In this document: positions 14,044 through 23,101 of the stretch, piece after piece
Position numbering within the stretch: the first letter of the stretch is position 1
Layout: each line of letters opens with the position of its first letter
From: UBA6921 sp031370545
GTDB lineage: Bacteria; Pseudomonadota; Gammaproteobacteria; SG8-11
Assembly (NCBI GenBank): GCA_031370545.1
Contig: JANMQQ010000465.1
Span: forward strand, 1-33,005
Length of the DNA stretch: 33,005 nt
Direction of reading: 5' to 3'
The notes under the pieces: generated by a model
Database searches by the model: none
What the model was told of the DNA's origin: nothing
The model's input: only the letters and a program-made list of their open reading frames with translations
Program-made: the position numbers and the translations under genes

Positions 14044-15348
14044 ATGGACCAAAAAGAATTTTCCGCCCGCCGCAAACGACTCATACAGACCATGGGACGT
14101 GGTGCCATTGCGATCATTCCCACTGCGCCGGTGCGCGTGCGCAATCGTGACTCGGAATATCCCTACCGCCCCGACAGCGACTTCCACTACCTCACTGGAT
14201 TTGCCGAACCTGACGCGGTTGCCGTGTTCATTCCGGGGCGGAAGCAAGGCCAGTACGTGTTGTTCTGCCGCGAGCGTGACCCGCATGCCGAGATCTGGCA
14301 CGGTCGGCGTGCTGGGCTTGCGGGCGCGCTGGAAAAATACGGCGCCGACGAGGCTTTTCCGATCAAAGATCTCGACGCCGTCGTGCCAGGATTAATGGAA
14401 CACTGCGGGCGCGTGTTTTACACCTTGGGCCATAACACGGAATTTGATCAGCGGGTCGTCGGCTGGGTGAATGGTTTGCGTCAGCAAGGCCGTGCGGGCG
14501 TGCATACTCCCGGCGAATTTGTCGCGCTCGACCACCTGCTGCACAACATGCGCTTGTTCAAGAGCAAGGCTGAAGCGAGTGTGATGCGACGCGCTGCCAA
14601 CATCTCAGCTACGGCGCATATGCAAGCGATGCGTGCCTGCCGCCCGGGATTATTCGAGTATCAAATTGAAGCAGAGCTGCTGCACACGTTTCGTCAACAT
14701 GGCTGCGTACCGGCTTACAACTCCATTGTCGGCGGCGGCGCCAACAGCTGCATTCTGCACTACACTGAAAATAATATGCCGCTGAATGACGGCGACTTGT
14801 TGTTGATCGACGCGGCCGCCGAACATGAGTTTTACGCGTCTGACATCACGCGCACTTTCCCGGTCAACGGCCGCTTTTCACCGGAACAAAAAGCCATTTA
14901 CGAACTGGTGCTGGCTGCACAATATGCTGCGCTTGAAAAAGTAAAGCCCGGCAACCTGTGGACTGCGCCGCATGACGCGGCGGTGAGCGTACTCACGCAC
15001 GGCCTGGTCAAACTCGGCCTGTTGAAAGGCAAATCTGCGCAACTGATCAAGGACCAAACCTACCGACGTTTTTATATGCACCGCACCGGGCATTGGCTGG
15101 GCATGGACGTGCACGATGTGGGCGCATATAAATTTGGCGACCAGTGGCGCGCGCTGGAACCCGGCATGGTGCTGACTGTGGAGCCTGGACTTTACATTGC
15201 GGCCGGCAGCAAGGGCATTGCGAAGAAATGGTGGAACATCGGCGTGCGCATCGAAGACGACGTGCTGGTAACACCCGCCGGTCATGAGGTGCTCAGTGCG
15301 GCGGTGCCCAAGAGCGTGGCCGACATCGAAGCACTGATGGCGGGTTAA
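14044..15348 (+). CDS. pepP: Xaa-Pro aminopeptidase
   Basis: The protein has 434 residues from ATG 14044. A TTG at 14023 overlaps the ygfB stop and would add seven residues unlike the family start, so the ATG is preferred. The N-terminal domain contains RDSEYPYRPDSDFHYLTGF. The C-terminal pita-bread domain carries the five dimetal ligands: Asp256 and Asp267 (LLIDAAAE...YASDITRTFP), His350 (GHWLGMDVH), Glu380 (LTVEPGLY) and Glu404 (VRIEDDV). It removes N-terminal residues that precede proline, using two Mn ions, in the cytoplasm. Two bases separate it from ubiH. Linkage to ubiquinone genes is conserved but not mechanistically explained. Confidence 0.95.
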   Translation: MDQKEFSARRKRLIQTMGRGAIAIIPTAPVRVRNRDSEYPYRPDSDFHYLTGFAEPDAVAVFIPGRKQGQYVLFCRERDPHAEIWHGRRAGLAGALEKYGADEAFPIKDLDAVVPGLMEHCGRVFYTLGHNTEFDQRVVGWVNGLRQQGRAGVHTPGEFVALDHLLHNMRLFKSKAEASVMRRAANISATAHMQAMRACRPGLFEYQIEAELLHTFRQHGCVPAYNSIVGGGANSCILHYTENNMPLNDGDLLLIDAAAEHEFYASDITRTFPVNGRFSPEQKAIYELVLAAQYAALEKVKPGNLWTAPHDAAVSVLTHGLVKLGLLKGKSAQLIKDQTYRRFYMHRTGHWLGMDVHDVGAYKFGDQWRALEPGMVLTVEPGLYIAAGSKGIAKKWWNIGVRIEDDVLVTPAGHEVLSAAVPKSVADIEALMAG

Positions 15349-15350
15349 CC

Positions 15351-16574
15351 ATGCGCGCCACCGATTACGATCTGATTATTGCCGGTGCCGGGTTGGCGGG
15401 CGCCAGCCTGGCGTTGGCAGCAGCCCAGCGAGGTTTGCGCGTTGCGCTGGTCGAACCGGTTGCACGCCCAACAACGCAGCAGTCTGGTTACGACGAACGC
15501 TCGATTACATTGTCGTATGGCTCGGCGCGTATTTTCGCGGGCTTGGGCCTTGCGGCGCACATCGCGCGCGAGGCCGTGCCGATTCAGCGCATTCATATTT
15601 CCGAGCGCGGCCGCTTCGGGGTGACACGTCTTGACAGCCGCGACGAACATGTCCCGGCGCTCGGCTACGTGATCAATGCGCGGCGGTTAGGCGGCGTGTT
15701 GTACGAAGCGCTTGACGCGTTGCCCAAGGTCACCTGGTTGCGCCCGGCACGACTCACGGCGATTGCCGCCGACGCTGAGGTGGTGCGCGCAACCATCGAC
15801 AGCAACGGCACGTCGTCGCATATCAGTGCGCAGTTGGTGGTCGGTGCCGACGGCGCAGAGTCCACCGTGCGCCGACTGCTGGGCATCGGCGTCACGCAAC
15901 ACGACTACCGGCAAACCGCTATCGTCACGCAACTTGCCAGCATTCGCCCGCATCTGCACACCGCCTACGAACGTTTCACCGATTCCGGCGCGATTGCGCT
16001 GTTGCCCATTGCTGCGGAACGGCTGGGTCTGGTATGGATGCAAGCCAGTGACGCAGCGCGCACTGCTCTCGAATTGCCCGACATGGAATTTCTCGCCCAA
16101 CTGCAACTTCAGTTCGGCGCACGGCTCGGCCAATTTCATAGCCTCGCACCGCGCCGCGCGTATCCGCTGCAATTGACTTGTGCGCAAACGCAAACTCATG
16201 TGCGCAGCGTGCTCATCGGCAACGCCGCGCACGCGTTGCACCCGATTGGCGGGCAGGGCTTTAATCTCGGCTTGCGCGACATCGCCACACTCGCACAACT
16301 GCTGGCCGATGCGCGGCGTACGGGGTCAGATCTTGGCAGTTCCACATTGCTGGACCAATACAGTCGTTGGCGCAGCACCGATCAACAGCGCGTGGTGCGC
16401 TTCACCGACACCCTGGTGCGAGTGTTCGAATCACCTTCGCCAGCGCTGGCGGCGATTCGGCCGTTGGGATTTTTAGCGGCCACCTTGTGCCCGCCGCTCA
16501 AACATTCCATCGCTAAAAGTGCGATGGGTCTGTCCGGGCGCTTGCCGCGCCTGGCGCGCGGTCTGCCGCTGTGA
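15351..16574 (+). CDS. ubiH: 2-octaprenyl-6-methoxyphenol hydroxylase UbiH
   Basis: This 407-residue FAD monooxygenase has an N-terminal GAGLAG dinucleotide motif (residues 12-17), the GADGAEST motif in the middle and GNAAHALHPIGGQGFNLGLRD near 290. The Asn in GNAA instead of Asp in GDAA is typical of UbiH and separates it from the next gene. It hydroxylates C-1 of the ubiquinone ring, using O2, on the cytoplasmic face of the inner membrane. The ATG lies two bases after pepP, and the stop overlaps the start of the next gene (GTGA). Confidence 0.92.
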   Translation: MRATDYDLIIAGAGLAGASLALAAAQRGLRVALVEPVARPTTQQSGYDERSITLSYGSARIFAGLGLAAHIAREAVPIQRIHISERGRFGVTRLDSRDEHVPALGYVINARRLGGVLYEALDALPKVTWLRPARLTAIAADAEVVRATIDSNGTSSHISAQLVVGADGAESTVRRLLGIGVTQHDYRQTAIVTQLASIRPHLHTAYERFTDSGAIALLPIAAERLGLVWMQASDAARTALELPDMEFLAQLQLQFGARLGQFHSLAPRRAYPLQLTCAQTQTHVRSVLIGNAAHALHPIGGQGFNLGLRDIATLAQLLADARRTGSDLGSSTLLDQYSRWRSTDQQRVVRFTDTLVRVFESPSPALAAIRPLGFLAATLCPPLKHSIAKSAMGLSGRLPRLARGLPL

Positions 16575-17806
16575 ACGCAAGCAATACTGACTTCGACATC
16601 ATCGTGGTGGGCGGCGGCATCGTCGGCGCCACCACTGCCTGCGCGTTGGGCAACTGCGGGTTGCGGGTTGCGGTAGTCGAATCGCGTCTGCCCTCCGACA
16701 GTTTCGATTCCAAACATTACGACCACCGCGTCAGCGCGATTACGCGCGCATCGGAGCAGATTTTTCGCGCCCTCGGCGCATGGGATGCAATGTGCGCACG
16801 ACGCGTGACACCCTTCCGCGAAATGGAAGTGTGGGACGGCACCGGACGCGGGACGATTCATTTTGACTGCGCGGATCTCGGCGAAGATGCACTGGGCCAT
16901 ATTGTCGAGAACCGCGTCATGCAGGTCGCGCTGCTCGACACGCTGCACGCTCTTCCGCAGGTTGAGATAATCAGCCCGGCAATTCCCCAACGATTGCGCA
17001 TCAACGACGCCATCACTGAACTCACGCTGGACGACGGCCGCATACTACGCGCGGCGCTGATCATCGGCAGCGATGGCCACGCGTCGTGGGTACGCGACCA
17101 ATGTGGCATCGCCGTAAGCACCACACCTTACGAACAAAGCGCGCTGATCGCAAATGTCGAGACCACGCTCCCGCATCTCAACACGGCGTGGCAGCGTTTT
17201 ACGACTGGGGGACCGGTTGCGTTGCTACCGCTTGCCAATGGCCTAAGCTCACTGGTATGGAGCGTGCCGCATACGCGCGCGGTAGCGCTGCTGCAACTTG
17301 ATGACTCTGGCTTTTTGCGCGAATTGAACGCTGCGTTTGGCGACCGCTTGGGGAACATTCACGCCGTCAGCGCGCGCGCCGCGCATCCGCTGCAACGTGC
17401 GCATGCGCAGTCGTATGTCAGCGGGCGCATCGCGTTGGTGGGCGATGCCGCGCATACCGTGCACCCCATGGCGGGACAAGGCGTCAACATGGGTTTGCTC
17501 GACGCAGCGGCATTGGCCGAAGTGCTGCTGGATGCGAAACGCGCGCAACGTGATCTGGGTGATCTGTTGGTGCTGCGCCGCTACGAACGCTGGCGTAAAG
17601 GGCACAACTACGCGATGCAAACCGCCATCGACGGCCTCAAGCATTTATTCGCCAGCCACAATCCTGCCGTGCTGTGGGCGCGCAACGTCGGGCTGCGTCT
17701 GACCAATGACAGCGACGCGCTGAAAAACTTCATTACCCTGCACGCCATCGGCCGACGTGGCGACCTGCCCGCGCTGGCGCGCAGCCAAGAAAATCGGCTA
17801 AGCTGA
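16571..17806 (+). CDS. ubiI: UbiH/UbiI/VisC-family ubiquinone ring hydroxylase
   Basis: This 411-residue FAD monooxygenase is paralogous to UbiH. It has GGGIVG (residues 14-19), the substrate-side segment YDHRVSAIT, GSDGHAS and VGDAAHTVHPMAGQGVNMGLLD. The GDAAH form and its position directly after ubiH agree with UbiI (formerly VisC), which hydroxylates C-5; UbiF or a broader-range UbiL/UbiM is possible, because the UbiH family swaps positions between species. The start is a GTG overlapping the ubiH stop, indicating coupling. Confidence 0.88.
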   Translation: MNASNTDFDIIVVGGGIVGATTACALGNCGLRVAVVESRLPSDSFDSKHYDHRVSAITRASEQIFRALGAWDAMCARRVTPFREMEVWDGTGRGTIHFDCADLGEDALGHIVENRVMQVALLDTLHALPQVEIISPAIPQRLRINDAITELTLDDGRILRAALIIGSDGHASWVRDQCGIAVSTTPYEQSALIANVETTLPHLNTAWQRFTTGGPVALLPLANGLSSLVWSVPHTRAVALLQLDDSGFLRELNAAFGDRLGNIHAVSARAAHPLQRAHAQSYVSGRIALVGDAAHTVHPMAGQGVNMGLLDAAALAEVLLDAKRAQRDLGDLLVLRRYERWRKGHNYAMQTAIDGLKHLFASHNPAVLWARNVGLRLTNDSDALKNFITLHAIGRRGDLPALARSQENRLS

Positions 17807-17843
17807 CCGGCGTTTTGCCAATACAAAAATGGGGAGCCACGCT

Positions 17844-19028
17844 GTGTTGAACCGAATGTTGCTTGCCACGTTGTGCGCGTTCATCGCGCTTGCACAACTC
17901 TCCGGTTGTGCTGCCACACGCAGTGGCGCGGGAGTGCATCCGGTGTGGCCCAAGCCACCCGATCCGGCGCGCTTCATCTACGAATCGGTCATCCGCACCG
18001 AGCTTGACATTTCGAACGAAACCAAGGGGGATGCGTTTCGTAATGCCTTGTCAGGATCTAATCCACGTGCGGCGCCCGCTTTTAAAAAGCCGTATGACGT
18101 AGCGGCGCGTAAGGGGCGGATTTTGGTCTCGGACAGCGGCGGCGAAATCGTGCATTTATTTGACGTGCTGCAGGGGCAACTATTTCGCATCGGACGCGGC
18201 GACAAAGGCAAATTGCAAACACCTTCCGGCGTGACCATCGATAATCAAGGCAATCTTTACGTTGCCGACGTCAAAGAAAAACACGTCAACATGTACAGCC
18301 CGGTCGGGCATTATTTGCGAACCTTCGGCAGCAAGGAATTGTTTGCCAAGCCCGCCGATATTGCCGTCAACAAAGCGGGTGACCGCATCTATGTGGTCGA
18401 CCTCGGCGGCATCGACAGCGACAAGCATCGCGTGACCGTGTTCGACCCGGCAGGCAAGGTCCTGTTCACGTTCGGCAAACACGGCAATGCGCCGGGCGAA
18501 TTACACCTCGCCTCGCATATCGAGATCGGCCCCGACGATAACGTGTACGTGCTCGACGCGGGTAATTTTCGCGTACAAGTGTTCGACCGTGACGGGAAGT
18601 TTCTGCGCACCTGGGGCAAAGTGGGTGTCAACATCGGCGACCTCGCCCGCCCGCGCGGGCTGGCGCTCGATACCGAAGGCAACGTATACGTCACCGATGG
18701 CACCTTCGGTAACTTCCAGATTTTTGATCCCCAAGGTCAACTGCTGATGTGGATCGGCAACACCGGTCAGGAAAATAAACCGGGGCAATACGCGTTGCCT
18801 GCGGGTATCGCCGTTGATGAGACCAATCACGTGTACGTGGTTGACCAGCTCTATACCAAGGTTGAAGTGCTGCGCCGCCTGACCCAGGACGAAAGCGATC
18901 GGCTCGCAAAAAACCTGCCATTGAACACCAATGTAAAAGGACCAGCGATACCGTTGTCTGCGGGCGTTGGTAAAGCTCCGGCACCCACAGCGGCCCCCGT
19001 TACCCAGACGCCCACGCCACCACCATAA
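17844..19028 (+). CDS. NHL-repeat beta-propeller lipoprotein
   Basis: The protein has 394 residues from GTG 17844, preferred because GGGGAG at 17831-17836 is seven bases upstream; the longer frame from ATG 17829 would include this binding site. The signal peptide ends in LSGC (about residue 22), a good lipobox. The mature part is a six-bladed propeller of NHL units with repeated pairs such as PSGVTIDNQGNLYVADV, HIEIGPDDNVYVLDAG and GLALDTEGNVYVTDG, each followed by a VQVFDRDGKFLRTWG-like strand. A Pro/Thr/Ala-rich tail follows. It is probably a periplasmic-side scaffold or binding protein. It starts 37 bases after ubiI and converges on the copper-oxidase fusion, which ends in a similar propeller. 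Confidence 0.88.
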   Translation: MLNRMLLATLCAFIALAQLSGCAATRSGAGVHPVWPKPPDPARFIYESVIRTELDISNETKGDAFRNALSGSNPRAAPAFKKPYDVAARKGRILVSDSGGEIVHLFDVLQGQLFRIGRGDKGKLQTPSGVTIDNQGNLYVADVKEKHVNMYSPVGHYLRTFGSKELFAKPADIAVNKAGDRIYVVDLGGIDSDKHRVTVFDPAGKVLFTFGKHGNAPGELHLASHIEIGPDDNVYVLDAGNFRVQVFDRDGKFLRTWGKVGVNIGDLARPRGLALDTEGNVYVTDGTFGNFQIFDPQGQLLMWIGNTGQENKPGQYALPAGIAVDETNHVYVVDQLYTKVEVLRRLTQDESDRLAKNLPLNTNVKGPAIPLSAGVGKAPAPTAAPVTQTPTPPP

Positions 19029-19051
19029 ATAGTCGAGAGCTGACCCGAAAG

Positions 19052-19091
19052 CGATCCGACCGGATACCTGCTCGCGGCTCCGGACGGATCG
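19052..19091. terminator. Hairpin between convergent genes
   Basis: CGATCCGACCGG (19052-19063) pairs with CCGGACGGATCG (19080-19091), an 11 of 12 match, around a 16-base loop. It lies between the NHL lipoprotein stop (19028) and the stop of the convergent fusion gene (19102), where a bidirectional transcript end is expected. There is no T-run on either side, so an intrinsic terminator is not certain. Confidence 0.45.
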
Positions 19092-19101
19092 GATTAGCGG
19101 C

Positions 19102-22100
19102 CTAACCGCCACCCACCACCGCCACGCTGCGGATTCCAGCCAGCAAGCCACCGGCAGCCAGCAGGCTTTGTGCGCCAGTGGCCGGATCAATACGTATTAG
19201 TTTGTCGCCAATCAAATCTACCACCAGTAATTTTCCACTCGGCTCGACGGCAATATCGACCGGTGCGGCCAAGTGACCACCTTCGGAAACCACTTTCTGC
19301 GCTCCGCTTCCAGGATGCAGGTGGATCACTTTGTCGCTGCCATGATCGACCACATAAAGGTGGCCGTCAGCTCCCACGGCGATACCGCTCGGGCTGACGA
19401 AATGTCCGCCCTGCGATACCACGGTCTCGGCGCCGGTGGTTTTGTCGACGCGAATCACTGCGCGTCTACCAAGCTCGGCGACGTAGTAGTGACCGTCCGG
19501 ACCGATCACCACGCCGGTGGGCCCGTCACCGAAATTGTGCCCGGTGTTGGTCTGCGTTTCCGCGCCGGTGTCATGCTTGACATTAAACAGGCCGCTGCCG
19601 GTGGCGGACGGCAAATTCACCACGGCGTAATCGCCATCGGGTTTGACAGCGATGTCTTGATACACTTTTCCGCTACTGTGCACCAAGGTCTGCCCACCGC
19701 TGTGCGGCGCAACGCGCACTACTTGGCCGCCATCGGTGACCACGGCCAGATCACCGCTTTTCTCAAACGCGATGCCCTCGACGTTGCCCAACGCGCCTTG
19801 CGTAATAACGGTCGGCGCGCCTGTGGACGGATGCACCTGGACAATTTTTCCGCTGGTGCCAATGACAATGTCGCCATGCTTAAGGGCGCAGCCCTTGACT
19901 TTATCCGCCACGATCTGCACCCAGCTCGCCACTGACGGCACGCCTTTGTGGTCAACCAGGAACAGCATGTAATGACCGGGTGGCGCGAGCGTTTCGCAAT
20001 CGACCATGCAGGCTTTGAGTTTGCACGCGCCATCCTGTTTGAACGGAATGTCGATCAAGCGTTGCGCGCTGTCGTAGGAATGCGTGGTCGCCATCGGCGC
20101 GACCAGGCTGATCCATTTGATGTCAATCGCGTTGGGCGTGTGCAGCGTGAAACATTCGCCGAGCTTGAGTTTTTTTGGCGCCTGCTCGATGCACGGGCGC
20201 GGGCCACGAAACAAATACGGCGGATGATACAGCTCCAGACGCAGCTCATCGTTACGCCGCGACGGATTCGAACCAGCTGTCAACACCCGGCCATCGGGCA
20301 GCAACACTGCAACCGAATGATACATGCGCGGCACGCGTGCAGCGGCACCGGTGTGCCAGGTGTTGGTGGCAGGATCGAAGATTTCTGCTTCCAGCGAAGC
20401 GGTCGCGGCGTCTTCGTAGATCGCGCTGCCGCCAGTGGCGACTACCGTGCGGTCGGGCAGAATCACCGCGTTGACATGTATGCGCGGGCGCAACATCGGC
20501 GGCAGCGCGACATATGCCGGATTTGGCACGTTCAGCTTGATGCTGTGCACGGCGTTGATGCTGGGACTGCCGCCACCCATGACCATCACGCGTTGCTCTT
20601 GTGCGGGCGGCAGCAACACGGTTGCGCCTTGATCACGTGCGCCAAATTGAAAACTCGGCGGCACGGCGGCGGCGGGCAACGCAGTGTAAACACCGGTGGT
20701 GGTGTTCAGAAACCCAGGCGGCACAGCCGAGCCGCCGAGGCGCATCCCCGAATGGAACACGCGCCCGTCTATCAACAGGTGCAGGTGTGGATAGAGCGGC
20801 CAGTCAAACGGTGGCGAACTTGCGGTCCAGCCGGTCGTGTTGGCGTAGATTTCATTTTTGCGCGCGCCGATGCCGGAAACCGCCAACACCCGACCGTCGC
20901 CCAAGGTTGTCAAGGTCGGATACCAGCGCTGCTCCTGCATTGACTGTACGAAGGTCCACTGCTCGGTAATCGGGTCAAACAGCAACGCGGTCTGCAGCCC
21001 GGTGAACGCGTAATCCTTGGTGCCACCGGCCACCAGCACGCGGCCGTCCGGCATGAAGGCTTGCCCAGCGCAGAACACGTCAATCGGCGTGACCGGTAGC
21101 TGGAAGGTGCCGTTTTCGTAATCGTAAACCGCGCTGCGCAGCCCGGTGGTATACAGCTCATCGTTGCCGGAACCCGCAAAAAACAGCACTTTGCCGGTAT
21201 GCATTAACGCCGCATGCACCGCCAACACCGGCAGCTCGCACGGCAGTAATTCCCAATAACCTTTGCTTGCCGCCTCCAGCGGACTGGGCGGAGTTTGGCT
21301 CGGCACGACCACCGGCAACGGATCGGGATGGTGTCCATCCGCATCAGCCGCCACATGGTGATCGGGGAGCGCGATGATGGTGTGCTCAGGAATCTCCTGA
21401 GCGCGCAACACCGCATGAGTGTGAACGTCGACTGGAGATTGCGGTGGCACACGCGGTGGCTTATGTGGCAGGCAGCGCTTCAAGTCCACCGGAGCACACT
21501 CGTCATGGCAATGGTCAAACGGCAATTGCAGGTTCAACGTCTTCAGTATTTTTTCCGTCACCCACAACTTCTGGCGCGCACGGATCAGCCCGGCTAAACC
21601 CGACATCATGTGCTCTTCTATGTGGCAGTGAAACAGGAAGTCACCTTTTATCGTGACCTGGCACGCATCCTTGGGCGGGCATTTTTGCAGCTCCGCAAGT
21701 TCGCAAGGCAAATGCAGCGCATCGGGTATTACACTGTCGACGATAAATGTCTCGACCGGGCTGAGTGCAAGCACATCGCTGGCGCCGCCCGGTGGGGTCG
21801 GGATTTGCCAACGCGTGGCATGCGGATGAAAGTTATGCCACACGCTTCCCACATCCAGATTGAATAAATACCAGCGCAACGTATCGCGTGCGTTACCCGC
21901 GATGGTCGGCGTGTTGCCGACAAATGCGCGGCCGTTGAGGCAAAAACTCTGTCGCCCGCCGCCGCCCGCGAACACGATGTGCTCGTTCGCGCCATTGTTC
22001 TCCCAGGTAACTTTTCCGCCCGGCGCAACCGACACATCGTTGGGCACAAATTTATTGTCAAGAATGCTTACGTTAACTGCGCCGGGAGCGCCGGTGACCG

Positions 22101-22881
22101 TGCGCACTATGCCCGCCATGCTGGCGCCGTGAATGCGGCAGATGTAGTTGCACACCTCGCCCAGATCAGGAAATGTCTCGACGTGGGTGTTGCCGTTAAA
22201 CAAGGTTGGGCTTTCGAACTTGCAATGCCCGGCGTCGCCCGCCATCGCGTGCATGAACAAAGGCACCTCGTGGTCAACACGCGGCGCCTTCGGGTCACGC
22301 ACGATGATGCCGCCGAACAAGCCGCGATTGATATTGGCCTGCACGTGATGCACGTGATCGTGGAACGGCCAGGCGCCGATGGTTTTCTCAGTGACATCGA
22401 ATACGTAAGTCCAACTTTGGCCGGGCAAAATTTCATCACTGCGCCGCCCGTCTTTGCTTGCGACGCCACGCGGCCAGGCGCCGTCCGAATCAATACCAAA
22501 ATACAGGCCGTGCACATGCAAGCTATGACATTCCTCCGGGTCGCCGTTCAACACATGGATATACAAGCGCTCACCGGGCGTCGTCCAGATCACCGCGCCC
22601 GGTACGCGACGCTGCCATTCCGGCTCGTTGATATCCGCCGCAATCAGCGGTGCGGTGTTCGGCACCATGTAATCGGCATCCAGATATTCGCGATACACCA
22701 GCGCGTTAACGCGCGCCGCGAGAATTTCTTCCGCCGGAATGCGCCCCAGTTCATGGCCTTCATTGAACTGGCAATCACGGCCATAGTGGCGGGCACACAG
22801 CTCCGGCGCGAGCGGACTGTAGTCGGCCACTGCTTCAATTTTCAGAAATATATCGCGGCGAATGCTGCACGGAGCGGTCAT
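19102..22881 (-). CDS. Multicopper oxidase / copper-radical oxidase / NHL propeller fusion
   Basis: The protein has 1259 residues from ATG 22881, which has AGGAA about seven bases upstream; the frame is open to 23055 but that extension has no binding site. Domain 1 (about 1-450) is a multicopper oxidase: HVHG (His122, His124), FHDH (174, 176), a CRIHGASM site (248-255), HNFHPH (349-354) and HCHIEEH (418-424), enough for type 1, 2 and 3 copper. A His/Pro-rich linker (455-525) follows. Domain 2 (about 545-995) is galactose/glyoxal oxidase-like, with Kelch blades and an early-set end; the signature residues are Cys604 (FCAG), Tyr654 (RWYP), Tyr854-His855 (MYHS) and His934 (TTHS). Domain 3 (997-1259) is an NHL-type propeller. 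No signal peptide is visible. The substrate is unknown. Confidence 0.88.
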   Translation of the reverse strand: MTAPCSIRRDIFLKIEAVADYSPLAPELCARHYGRDCQFNEGHELGRIPAEEILAARVNALVYREYLDADYMVPNTAPLIAADINEPEWQRRVPGAVIWTTPGERLYIHVLNGDPEECHSLHVHGLYFGIDSDGAWPRGVASKDGRRSDEILPGQSWTYVFDVTEKTIGAWPFHDHVHHVQANINRGLFGGIIVRDPKAPRVDHEVPLFMHAMAGDAGHCKFESPTLFNGNTHVETFPDLGEVCNYICRIHGASMAGIVRTVTGAPGAVNVSILDNKFVPNDVSVAPGGKVTWENNGANEHIVFAGGGGRQSFCLNGRAFVGNTPTIAGNARDTLRWYLFNLDVGSVWHNFHPHATRWQIPTPPGGASDVLALSPVETFIVDSVIPDALHLPCELAELQKCPPKDACQVTIKGDFLFHCHIEEHMMSGLAGLIRARQKLWVTEKILKTLNLQLPFDHCHDECAPVDLKRCLPHKPPRVPPQSPVDVHTHAVLRAQEIPEHTIIALPDHHVAADADGHHPDPLPVVVPSQTPPSPLEAASKGYWELLPCELPVLAVHAALMHTGKVLFFAGSGNDELYTTGLRSAVYDYENGTFQLPVTPIDVFCAGQAFMPDGRVLVAGGTKDYAFTGLQTALLFDPITEQWTFVQSMQEQRWYPTLTTLGDGRVLAVSGIGARKNEIYANTTGWTASSPPFDWPLYPHLHLLIDGRVFHSGMRLGGSAVPPGFLNTTTGVYTALPAAAVPPSFQFGARDQGATVLLPPAQEQRVMVMGGGSPSINAVHSIKLNVPNPAYVALPPMLRPRIHVNAVILPDRTVVATGGSAIYEDAATASLEAEIFDPATNTWHTGAAARVPRMYHSVAVLLPDGRVLTAGSNPSRRNDELRLELYHPPYLFRGPRPCIEQAPKKLKLGECFTLHTPNAIDIKWISLVAPMATTHSYDSAQRLIDIPFKQDGACKLKACMVDCETLAPPGHYMLFLVDHKGVPSVASWVQIVADKVKGCALKHGDIVIGTSGKIVQVHPSTGAPTVITQGALGNVEGIAFEKSGDLAVVTDGGQVVRVAPHSGGQTLVHSSGKVYQDIAVKPDGDYAVVNLPSATGSGLFNVKHDTGAETQTNTGHNFGDGPTGVVIGPDGHYYVAELGRRAVIRVDKTTGAETVVSQGGHFVSPSGIAVGADGHLYVVDHGSDKVIHLHPGSGAQKVVSEGGHLAAPVDIAVEPSGKLLVVDLIGDKLIRIDPATGAQSLLAAGGLLAGIRSVAVVGGG

Positions 22882-23101
22882 ATGGATTTCCTGAGAATAA
22901 TTGTCAATACATGGTGGACACGTAGTACTTTTCTGCACAACGAAAAAGTGAGCCAGCGATTTATGTCTGGTTAGCTTAAAAGAAGCGGTAAGAAACTCGC
23001 TGTGTGAATGTACGGTAAGTTGGTGCGCAAAATTTATCTTGCAGGCAAGGATCAAGCCTGCACTGCCATTCCTCCACTGCGGTCACTACGCCCAATTTGG
23101 C

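Noticed and set aside
19948..20943. 331-codon frame on the plus strand inside the copper-oxidase fusion gene
   Set aside because: Shadow of a GC-rich gene: the product is Arg/His/Ala-rich without domains, and no ribosome binding site precedes it. The opposite strand holds clear enzyme motifs.
22890..22915. TTGACA on the minus strand just before the fusion gene
   Set aside because: It lies about 20 bases before the start codon, too close for a promoter that also leaves room for the ribosome binding site.
21979..22974. Second 331-codon plus-strand frame opposite the fusion gene
   Set aside because: Same reason: no motif or start signal, and the real gene is evident on the minus strand.
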